Source: Bradyrhizobium frederickii (lineage in GTDB: Bacteria; Pseudomonadota; Alphaproteobacteria; Rhizobiales; Xanthobacteraceae). Taken from it: DNA of 64,000 nt. Every line of letters begins with the position of its first letter. Within the stretch, counting starts at the first letter, position 1. The stretch lies in the NCBI RefSeq assembly GCF_004570865.1, contig NZ_SPQS01000005.1, positions 124,001 to 188,000 of the forward strand, given 5' to 3'. Both the position numbers and the translations under genes were made by a program. Positions 17,491 through 24,153 of the stretch are shown one piece after another. The notes beneath the pieces are model-generated. The model was given only the letters and a program-made list of their open reading frames with translations, was not told the DNA's origin and ran no database searches.

Positions 17491-18720
17491 TCACTTGTCC
17501 GGCGAGATCGGCATCTGGATATCGCCGGTGATGTGCTTGATGGGTCCGGCCGCCGACGGCATCACGTCGAAGTCGAAGATCTCCGTCGGCAGCCACAGCG
17601 TGGCGCAGGCATTGGGTACGTCGACCACGCCGGAGATATGTCCCTGACACGGCGCGGTGCCGAGGATCGAATAGGCCTGAGCGCCTGAGTAGCCGAACTT
17701 CTTCAGATACTCGATCGCGTTGAGGCAGGCCTGACGATAGGCGATGTGAACATCGAGATAGTGCTGCTTGCCGGCCTCGTCGACCGAGATGCCTTCGAAG
17801 ATCAGATAGTCCTTGTAGTTCGGCGTGATCGGCGACGGCTTGAAGATCGGGTTCTTGATGCCGTACTTCGACATGCCGTCCTTGATCACTTCCACCTTCA
17901 GGTGCAGCCAGCCGGCCATTTCGATGGCGCCGCAGAAGGTGATCTCGCCGTCGCCCTGGCTGAAGTGCAGGTCGCCCATCGAAAGACCGGCGCCCGGCAC
18001 ATAGACCGGGAAGTAGATCTTCGAGCCACGCGAGAGATCCTTGATGTCGCAATTGCCGCCATGCTCGCGCGGCGGCACGGTGCGTGCTCCTTCGGCGCCG
18101 ATCTTGGCCTTGACGTCGCCCTTGGCGCGGCCGCCATGGGCGGTCGGCGCGAACGGCGGGTTGGCAAGGCCAGGCACACGGGTCGGGTTGGTCGAGATCA
18201 GCTCGGCCTCGCGCTTGTTCCAGGTGTCCAGCATCTTGGGATCGGGCAGACAGCCGATCAGGCCGGGATGGATGAGACCTGCGAAGTTCACGCCGGGCAC
18301 GTGGCGCGACGAGGTGTAGAGGCCCTTGATGTCCCAGATCGACTTCTGCGCCAGCGGGAAATGGTCGGTGAGGAAGCCGCCGCCGTTCTGCTTGGAGAAG
18401 AAGCCGTTGAAGCCCCACAGGCTCTCCTTGAGCGGACCGACGTCGAGCAGATCGACGACGAGCAGGTCGCCGGGTTCGGCGCCCTTGACCCCGATCGGGC
18501 CGGAGAGGAAGTGCACGATCGACAGATCGATGTCGCGCACGTCGTCGGCGGAATCGTTGTTCTTGATGAAGCCGCCCGTCCAGTCGTAGGTCTCGATGAT
18601 GAAATCGTCGCCGGGATTGACCCAGGCCACGATCGGGATGTCGGGGTGCCAGCGGTTGTGCACCATGTCATTTTCATAGGCCGATTTGGTGAGATCGACC
18701 TTGATCAGTGTCTCTGGCAT
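17491..18720 (-). CDS. fmdA: Formamidase
   Basis: The protein has 409 residues, typical of FmdA/AmdA. It hydrolyses formamide to formate and ammonia. The sequence is characteristic from end to end: LIKVDLTKSAYENDMVHNRW, NPGDDFIIETYDWTGGFIKN, PPREHGGNCDIKDLSRGSKI, VPGAGLSMGDLHFSQGDGEI and ILGTAPCQGHISGVVDVPNA. ATG 18720 is preceded by GGGGAGC. It lies 27 bases downstream of urtE and is followed by fmdB and amiE, so ABC uptake and amide hydrolysis appear to be co-transcribed. Acetamidases share the fold, so some activity on acetamide is possible. Confidence 0.95.
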   Translation of the reverse strand: MPETLIKVDLTKSAYENDMVHNRWHPDIPIVAWVNPGDDFIIETYDWTGGFIKNNDSADDVRDIDLSIVHFLSGPIGVKGAEPGDLLVVDLLDVGPLKESLWGFNGFFSKQNGGGFLTDHFPLAQKSIWDIKGLYTSSRHVPGVNFAGLIHPGLIGCLPDPKMLDTWNKREAELISTNPTRVPGLANPPFAPTAHGGRAKGDVKAKIGAEGARTVPPREHGGNCDIKDLSRGSKIYFPVYVPGAGLSMGDLHFSQGDGEITFCGAIEMAGWLHLKVEVIKDGMSKYGIKNPIFKPSPITPNYKDYLIFEGISVDEAGKQHYLDVHIAYRQACLNAIEYLKKFGYSGAQAYSILGTAPCQGHISGVVDVPNACATLWLPTEIFDFDVMPSAAGPIKHITGDIQMPISPDK

Positions 18721-18747
18721 CGAGATGCTCCCCTTTTACACAGTTGG

Positions 18748-19437
18748 TTAGACGGACAGATATTTCGAGACCTGCGCGGCATCGACGGCATCGCGCGGAT
18801 CGTCACGTACGATCTCGCCGTTCTCGATCACCAGAACGCGGTCGGCGATATCGAGCGCAAAGCTCAGGACCTGCTCGGACACGACGATGGAGAGCCCCTT
18901 TTCGTCGCGGATGCGCTTCAGGGTGCGCGCCATCTCCTTGATGATCGACGGCTGGATGCCTTCGGTCGGCTCGTCCAGCAGCAGAACCTTCGGCTTGGTT
19001 GCGAGCGCGCGCGCGATCGCGAGCTGCTGCTGCTGGCCGCCGGACAAGTTGCCGCCGCGACGACCCTTCATTTCCAGCAGCACGGGGAACAATTCGTAGA
19101 TGTCGCCCGGCACCTCGGAGCCACCGGAGACGACGAGCCCGGTCTCGATGTTCTCCTTCACCGTCATGGTCGAGAAGATCATGCGGCCCTGCGGCACGTA
19201 AGCGAGGCCCTTGGCGACGCGCTCGTAGCTCTTGAGGCTGCCGAGCTCGGCGCCGTCCATGGTCACCGAGCCGCGTCTCGCGGGCAGGATGCCCATCAGC
19301 GACTTCATCAGCGTGGTCTTGCCCATGCCGTTGCGACCCATGATCGCCACGATCTCGTTGGGCGCGACCTTGACGTTGAGCCCGTGCAGCACCTCGCTCT
19401 GGCCATAGGCAACGTGGAGATCGGAAATTGCCAGCAT
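18748..19437 (-). CDS. urtE: Urea/short-amide ABC transporter ATP-binding protein UrtE
   Basis: The protein has 229 residues. It is one of two ATPases of the high-affinity branched-chain-type (HAAT) transporter. Walker A is GRNGMGKTTLMKS, the signature is LSGGQQQQLAIARAL, Walker B is VLLLDEPTEGIQP and the H-loop lies in SIVVSEQVLSFAL. MLAISDLHVAYGQSEVLHGL and the opening of ~229 residues match UrtE rather than UrtD. AGGAATACGCTG precedes ATG 19437. The gene stands 246 bases from urtD because a repeat cluster has entered the gap. Confidence 0.93.
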   Translation of the reverse strand: MLAISDLHVAYGQSEVLHGLNVKVAPNEIVAIMGRNGMGKTTLMKSLMGILPARRGSVTMDGAELGSLKSYERVAKGLAYVPQGRMIFSTMTVKENIETGLVVSGGSEVPGDIYELFPVLLEMKGRRGGNLSGGQQQQLAIARALATKPKVLLLDEPTEGIQPSIIKEMARTLKRIRDEKGLSIVVSEQVLSFALDIADRVLVIENGEIVRDDPRDAVDAAQVSKYLSV

Positions 19438-19482
19438 CAGCGTATTCCTGGTTCAGAGTGAATGGTGAGGCACGAACGCCTT

Positions 19483-19639
19483 CCTTCTCCCCTTGTGGGA
19501 GAAGGTGGCGCGGACGCAGTCCGCGACGGATGAGGGGTCTGCATCCGCGGATGCACGAGGCAGTTTGACGCGCGGAGAGATACCCCTCACCCGGATCGCA
19601 TCTGGCGATGCGATCCGACCTCTCCCACAAGGGGAGAGG
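19483..19639. repeat. C/T-rich palindromic repeat cluster between urtD and urtE
   Basis: Outer arms CTTCTCCCCTTGTGGGAGAA and TCTCCCACAAGGGGAGAGG face each other. Inner stems are CGGACGCAGTCCGCGAC, CATCCGCGGATGC and GGATCGCATCTGGCGATGCG. The element (family D) fills most of the only large gap inside the urt genes. Confidence 0.8.
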
Positions 19640-19683
19640 TGCACCGCCCGAGCCGCAACTGTTTCACTCACCTTCGTCATCGC

Positions 19684-20439
19684 TCAGTGCCCCAGATAGA
19701 CTTCGACGACCTTGGGATCGTTCTTCACCTTCTCCATGGTGCCCTCGGAGAGGATCTGGCCCTGGTGCAGCACGGTGACCTTGTGCGCGATGTCCTCGAC
19801 GAACTTCATGTCGTGCTCGATCACCAGCACCGAGCGGTTCTTGATGATGCGGTTGAGCAATTCGGCGGTCTTGGCGCGCTCGGACACGCTCATCCCGGCG
19901 ACGGGCTCATCGAGCATCAGGAGGTCGGGGTCCTGGATCAGCAGCATGCCGATCTCGAGCCATTGCTTCTGGCCGTGGCTGAGCTCGTCGGCATAGGTAT
20001 TGAGCTTGTCCTTGAGGAAGATCATCTCCGCGATCTCCTCGACCCTGTCCTTCACCAGCTGGTCGCGCTGAAAGGTCAGCGAGCCGAACACGCTGCGGCC
20101 GCGCGGGAACGAGATCTCGAGGTTCTCGAACACGGTGAGATCCTCGAACACCGACGGCGTCTGGAACTTGCGCCCGACGCCGGTCTGCACGATCTCGTTC
20201 TCCTTCATCTTCGTGAGCTCCTTGCCACGAAACTGAATCGAGCCCGAGGTCGCCTTGGTCTTGCCGCAGATCAGGTCGAGCACCGTGGTCTTGCCGGCAC
20301 CGTTGGGACCGATGATGACGCGAATCTCGTTCTCCTCGACGTAGAAGGAGAGATCGTTGACCGCCTTGAACCCGTCGAACGAGACGGTCAGGCCGGAGAC
20401 CGCGAGCAGGAAGTCCTTGGGTTGATGACCGATGAGCAT
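19684..20439 (-). CDS. urtD: Urea/short-amide ABC transporter ATP-binding protein UrtD
   Basis: The protein has 251 residues. Walker A is IIGPNGAGKTTVLDLI, the signature is ELSHGQKQWLEIGMLLIQDP, Walker B is LLMLDEPVAGMSV and the switch His lies in VLVIEHDMKFVEDIA. LAVSGLTVSFDGFKAVNDLS and the KVVEVYLGH end are typical of UrtD. GAGGAG precedes ATG 20439. Its 5' end, including the ribosome site, is duplicated 54 bases upstream, and this creates a decoy mini-ORF (20443-20493) that ends 3 bases before the true start. Confidence 0.93.
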   Translation of the reverse strand: MLIGHQPKDFLLAVSGLTVSFDGFKAVNDLSFYVEENEIRVIIGPNGAGKTTVLDLICGKTKATSGSIQFRGKELTKMKENEIVQTGVGRKFQTPSVFEDLTVFENLEISFPRGRSVFGSLTFQRDQLVKDRVEEIAEMIFLKDKLNTYADELSHGQKQWLEIGMLLIQDPDLLMLDEPVAGMSVSERAKTAELLNRIIKNRSVLVIEHDMKFVEDIAHKVTVLHQGQILSEGTMEKVKNDPKVVEVYLGH

Positions 20440-20510
20440 GATCTATCTCCTCACTGCCGGCGCGGCATCGGCATCGTGATGACCGATGAGCATGATGGCC
20501 TTCTCACTCT
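20424..20510. repeat. Imperfect 54-base tandem duplication at the urtC/urtD junction
   Basis: GATGACCGATGAGCATGAT occurs identically at 20424-20442 and 20478-20496. Each copy is followed by a C/T-rich stretch with TCAC and then TGCCGGCGCG. The unit carries the end of urtC, a ribosome site and the first codons of urtD, and looks like a local slippage or unequal-crossover duplication. Confidence 0.85.
20443..20493 (-). CDS. 16-codon mini-ORF upstream of urtD, duplicate of the urtD start
   Basis: The peptide is MLIGHHDADAAPAVRR, ending in TAG. It begins with the same five residues as UrtD (MLIGH), has an AGAAGG ribosome site 6 bases upstream, and lies 10 bases after the urtC stop. Its TAG is followed by ATC and then the urtD ATG, and the urtD Shine-Dalgarno lies within its last codons. 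A translating ribosome would therefore end exactly where urtD begins. It may couple or tune urtD translation, or it may be a neutral leftover. No protein function is claimed. Confidence 0.45.
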   Translation of the reverse strand: MLIGHHDADAAPAVRR

Positions 20511-21646
20511 GCCGGCGCGCCGTCGGCGACCGAATTGTCGTTCCAGCCCGGCTTCGCCTTGCGCGAGGCGAACAGCCGATCGATGCGCGGCTGTACGTAG
20601 TCGGCCCAGAGTCCGGACAGACCATTGGGGAAGGCGAGCACGACCGCGATGAACAGCGCGCCGAGGCCGAACAGCCAGAGTTGCGGGAAGGATTCGGACA
20701 GGCTGGTCTTGGCGAAATTCACCAGGATGGCGCCCCAAATCGCGCCGAAGATCGACATCCGCCCGCCGACTGCGGTGTAGATCACCATCTCGATCGAGGG
20801 CACGATGCCGACGAAGGACGGCGACATGAAACCGACATTGAGCGCGAACATGGCGCCGCCGATCGCGGCGAAGACCGCGGCCATGCAGAAGGCAAAGATC
20901 TTGAAATTGGCGACGCTGTAGCCGGAGAAGCGAACGCGGTCCTCCTGCTCGCGCATCGCCACCAGGATGCGGCCGAGCTTGGTCAGGCGGATGAACTGCG
21001 CGATGCCGATGCAGGCGAACAGCAGCACCACTTCGACGAAGTACAGGATGATCTTGGCGTGGTCGGGCCGGATATCCCAGCCCTTGAGCGTGCGCAGATC
21101 GGTCATGCCGTTGATACCGCCGGTATAGCCCTGCTGCCCGACGATCAGGATGGTGAGGATGGCGGCCACGGCCTGGGTGATGATCGCGAAATAGGTGCCG
21201 CCGACGCGGCGCTTGAACATCGCGGTGCCTATGATCAGGGCGAACAGGCCGGGGACCAGGATGATGGCGAGGATGGTGAAGGTGAGGCTGTGGAACGGCT
21301 GCCAGAACAGCGGCAGTGACGTGATCTGATTCCAGTCCATGAAATCAGGAATGCCGGGCGTCGACTGGATCTTGGTGTTCTCGACGCTGGAGGCCTCGAG
21401 CTTGAGGAACATCGCCATGCAATAGCCGCCGAGGCCGAAGAAGACGCCCTGCCCCAGGCTCAGGATGCCGCCATAGCCCCAGCACAGCACGAGGCCGAGT
21501 GCGACAAAGGCGTAGGTCAGGTATTTCGCGACCAGATTGAGGCGGAATACATCCAGCGTCAGCGGCAGGATCACGAACAGCACGGCGGCAAGCGCAATGA
21601 AGCCCATCAGTTCGGATCGGTTGAAGAAGCGTGAGTTGATGATCAT
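20504..21646 (-). CDS. urtC: Urea/short-amide ABC transporter permease UrtC
   Basis: The protein has 380 residues and is the second HAAT-type permease (LivM-like). About nine or ten hydrophobic helices are visible. The signature cytoplasmic EAA-like segment is LTKLGRILVAMREQEDRVRF with SGYSVANFKIFAFCMAAVFA. ALGLVLCWGYGGILSLGQGV and the YCMAMFL stretch are typical of UrtC. The C-terminus extends past the last helix (FASRKAKPGWNDNSVADGAP). It starts 18 bases after the urtB stop. Its 3' end is part of the tandem duplication shared with urtD. Confidence 0.93.
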   Translation of the reverse strand: MIINSRFFNRSELMGFIALAAVLFVILPLTLDVFRLNLVAKYLTYAFVALGLVLCWGYGGILSLGQGVFFGLGGYCMAMFLKLEASSVENTKIQSTPGIPDFMDWNQITSLPLFWQPFHSLTFTILAIILVPGLFALIIGTAMFKRRVGGTYFAIITQAVAAILTILIVGQQGYTGGINGMTDLRTLKGWDIRPDHAKIILYFVEVVLLFACIGIAQFIRLTKLGRILVAMREQEDRVRFSGYSVANFKIFAFCMAAVFAAIGGAMFALNVGFMSPSFVGIVPSIEMVIYTAVGGRMSIFGAIWGAILVNFAKTSLSESFPQLWLFGLGALFIAVVLAFPNGLSGLWADYVQPRIDRLFASRKAKPGWNDNSVADGAPAE

Positions 21647-21663
21647 GACTTGCCTGCTTCTCG

Positions 21664-22590
21664 TTATTTGCGGACTTTGAGGGCGAAGAGGCCCTGGGGC
21701 CGCAGCATCAGGATGCCGACGACCGCGAGCAGCGTGAGCACCTTGGCCATCGAGCCCGACATGAAGAATTCGAGCGTCGATTGCGTCTGCGAGATCGAGA
21801 AGGCGGAGGCGATGGTGCCGAGCAGGCTGGCGGCGCCGCCGAACACGACGACCAGGAACGTATCGACGATGTAAAGCTGCCCCGACGTCGGCCCGGTCGA
21901 GCCGATCATGGTGAAGGCGCTGCCGGCGACGCCCGCGATGCCGCAGCCGAGTCCGAAGGTGTAGCGGTCAACCTTCTCGGTGTTGATGCCGACCGCGCCG
22001 GCCATGATGCGATTCTGCACGACGGCGCGAACCTGGCGGCCCCAGCGCGACATGTAGAGAACGTAGGCGACTGCGATGGTGATCAGCACGGTGAGACACA
22101 TCACGAAGACGCCGTTGATCGGCACCTCAATGCTGTCGGTGACGCGCAGCGAGCCGAGCATCCATTGCGGCAGCTCGACGCCGACCTCGCGTGCGCCGAA
22201 CACGGAGCGATAGGCCTGCTGCAGCATCAGGCTGAGGCCCCAGGTGGCGAGCAGCGTATCCAGCGGACGCTTGTAGAGGTGCCGTATCAGCGCCCATTCC
22301 ACCAGCATGCCCAGCGCGCCGGATGCGACAAAGGCGAGGATCATCGCGAGGAAGAAGTAGCCGGCGAACAGACCCGGCAAATAGGCCTGGAAGAGATTGG
22401 AGGTCATCCAGGTGACGTAGGCCCCGAGAATCATGAACTCGCCATGGGCCATGTTGATGACGCCCATCTGGCCGAAGATGATGGCAAGCCCGAGCGCCAT
22501 CAGGACGTAGACCGAGAACAAGATCAGCCCGGCAAAGCCCTGCATGACGAAGATGGAGCCGAGATCACCAAGCGAGTAGTCGCCGAACAT
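21664..22590 (-). CDS. urtB: Urea/short-amide ABC transporter permease UrtB
   Basis: The protein has 308 residues and is the LivH-like permease. It has about eight membrane helices, with GLAIIFGQMGVINMAHGEFM near the N-terminus and RAVVQNRIMAGAVGINTEKV as the ATPase-contact segment. GSTGPTSGQLYIVDTFLVVV and the end MLRPQGLFALKVRK are typical of UrtB. GGAGGACATCG precedes ATG 22590. The short form lacks the long N-terminal periplasmic domain found in some UrtB proteins. A strong hairpin lies between it and urtA. Confidence 0.93.
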   Translation of the reverse strand: MFGDYSLGDLGSIFVMQGFAGLILFSVYVLMALGLAIIFGQMGVINMAHGEFMILGAYVTWMTSNLFQAYLPGLFAGYFFLAMILAFVASGALGMLVEWALIRHLYKRPLDTLLATWGLSLMLQQAYRSVFGAREVGVELPQWMLGSLRVTDSIEVPINGVFVMCLTVLITIAVAYVLYMSRWGRQVRAVVQNRIMAGAVGINTEKVDRYTFGLGCGIAGVAGSAFTMIGSTGPTSGQLYIVDTFLVVVFGGAASLLGTIASAFSISQTQSTLEFFMSGSMAKVLTLLAVVGILMLRPQGLFALKVRK

Positions 22591-22616
22591 CGATGTCCTC
22601 CGTCGGGGATAAGGGT

Positions 22617-22647
22617 CCCGCGTCGCGATGCAGTGTCGCGACGCGGG
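22617..22647. other. Perfect 12-base-arm hairpin between urtA and urtB
   Basis: CCCGCGTCGCGA and TCGCGACGCGGG pair around TGCAGTG. There is no T-run, so it is not a classical terminator. In transport operons such stems after the binding-protein gene often protect its mRNA or limit read-through, giving more binding protein than permease; that role here is inference. Confidence 0.7.
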
Positions 22648-22722
22648 GTCTTGGGCATGGACTTGCGATCCACGCCAGGGAGCGGCTTGGTCTGTGGGAG
22701 AAAGCGCGACGGATGTCGCCGC

Positions 22723-23982
22723 TTACTGATAACCCTTCGGGAACGGATCCGGCTCGACGAGATCGGCGGTCTCGTAGATCAGCTCGAACTGGCCATCGAG
22801 CTTGGCGCGCCCCACCCGGGTCTTCGACCAGAGGTGATGGTTCTCGTGGATGCGCACATAGCCTTCCGGGGCGCCCTTGAACTCGACACCCGTAGAAGCC
22901 GTAGCGATCTTGTCGACATCGAAGGAGCCGGCCTTCTCGACCGTCAGCTTCCACAGCCACGGGCCGAGATAGGCAGCCTGGGTGACGTCTCCGATGACAG
23001 TCTTCTCGCCCCACATCTTCTTGAAGGCCGAGGCGAAAGCCTTGTTGTTCGCGTTGTCGAGCGACTGGAAGTACTTCATACAGGCATAGGCGCCCGCAAT
23101 GTTCTCGCCGCCGATGCCGTCGATTTCATCTTCGGTCACCGAGATCGTCAGCAGCGCCTGCTTGGAGAGATCGATGCCGGCCGCCTTGAGCTGCTTGTAG
23201 AACGCGACGTTCGAGCCGCCGACGACGTCGGTGAAGATCACGTCCGGCTTGGTCAGCTTGATCTTGTTGATGACCGAGTTGAACTGCGTCGAGCCCAGCG
23301 CATAATATTCCTCGCCGACGACCTTGCCCTTGAGCACGTTTTCGACGTGCTTGCGCGCGATCTTGTTCGAGGTACGCGGCCAGATGTAGTCCGAGCCGAT
23401 GAAGAAGAACGACTTGGCGCCCTTCTCCTTGGCGATCCAGTTGAGACCGGCGAGAATCTGCTGCGTCGCTTCCTGGCCGGTGTAGATGACGTTCTTGGAT
23501 TGCTCGAGGCCTTCGTAGAAGGTCGGGTAGTAGAGCATGCCGTTATACTGCTCGACGACCGGCAGCACCGCCTTGCGGGAGGCCGAGGTCCAGCAGCCCA
23601 TGATCGCCGCAACCTTGTCGTTGACGAGGAGCTTCTTCGCCTTCTCGGCGAAGGTCGGCCAGTCCGATGCGCCGTCCTCCTGGATGAACTTGATCTTGCG
23701 CCCGAGCACGCCGCCCGCCGCGTTGATCTGCTCGATGGCGAGCTTTTCGGCCTGGATCGAGCCGGTCTCGGAGATCGCCATGGTGCCGGTCGCCGAGTGC
23801 AGGATGCCGACCGTCACTTCGGTGTCGGTGACCGCAAGACCCGTGGTGTTGACCGCAGAGGTCGCCGGGGCCTGGGCAAATGCCCCCCGCGGCAGCATCG
23901 TCATGGCCGGCACGGCGGCCATTCCCATCAATAATTTGCGCCGAAACGGCGACAACAGGCCCTTGTTTCCTTCGTCCGACAT
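22723..23982 (-). CDS. urtA: Urea/short-amide ABC transporter substrate-binding protein
   Basis: The protein has 419 residues and is a periplasmic type I solute-binding protein. Its signal peptide SPFRRKLLMGMAAVPAMTML has a twin-arginine look and should be cut near FAQAPA. Mature motifs include VGILHSATGTMAISETGSIQ, MGCWTSASRKAVLPVVEQYN, LYYPTFYEGLEQSKNVIYTG and AAYLGPWLWKLTVEKAG, all typical of UrtA and its amide-binding FmdD relatives. Urea and formamide/acetamide binders in this family are hard to separate by eye. The downstream amidases favour amides, and no urease gene is in view. ATG 23982 gives MSDEGNKG; the frame runs far upstream, but only as an antisense artefact of the kinase gene. 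Confidence 0.93.
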   Translation of the reverse strand: MSDEGNKGLLSPFRRKLLMGMAAVPAMTMLPRGAFAQAPATSAVNTTGLAVTDTEVTVGILHSATGTMAISETGSIQAEKLAIEQINAAGGVLGRKIKFIQEDGASDWPTFAEKAKKLLVNDKVAAIMGCWTSASRKAVLPVVEQYNGMLYYPTFYEGLEQSKNVIYTGQEATQQILAGLNWIAKEKGAKSFFFIGSDYIWPRTSNKIARKHVENVLKGKVVGEEYYALGSTQFNSVINKIKLTKPDVIFTDVVGGSNVAFYKQLKAAGIDLSKQALLTISVTEDEIDGIGGENIAGAYACMKYFQSLDNANNKAFASAFKKMWGEKTVIGDVTQAAYLGPWLWKLTVEKAGSFDVDKIATASTGVEFKGAPEGYVRIHENHHLWSKTRVGRAKLDGQFELIYETADLVEPDPFPKGYQ

Positions 23983-24054
23983 GAGCACCCCACTTTTTGT
24001 TCGAGAACACGCGATTGGTGCCGTGAGGATGGCGCGGATCTGGGCGGCGGAAGC

Positions 24055-24072
24055 ATACGCAAGATCGCGTAT
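24055..24072. promoter_or_regulatory. Inverted repeat, candidate operator between urtA and the permease-kinase
   Basis: ATACGC and GCGTAT are perfect arms around AAGATC. It lies 73 bases upstream of the urtA ATG and 30 bases upstream of the sigma-54 match of the kinase. The spacing suits a dimeric LuxR-type response regulator, but no binding data exist. Confidence 0.4.
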
Positions 24073-24101
24073 ACTGCACCGCAAAATGCCGACGTAGGCT
24101 T

Positions 24102-24118
24102 TTGGTACGGAATTTGCG
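24102..24118 (+). promoter_or_regulatory. Candidate sigma-54 (RpoN) promoter of the permease-kinase gene
   Basis: TTGGTACGGAATTTGCG matches the -24/-12 consensus TTGGCACG-N4-TTGC with one substitution. GG (24104-24105) and GC (24116-24117) are separated by exactly ten bases. The start of transcription would fall near 24129, leaving a leader of about 25 bases before the GTG. A TGCACC half-site resembling an NtrC motif lies at 24075-24080. Confidence 0.6.
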
Positions 24119-24153
24119 AGGGCTCCGGGTCCGTATCGGGAGTGGGGTAGAGC

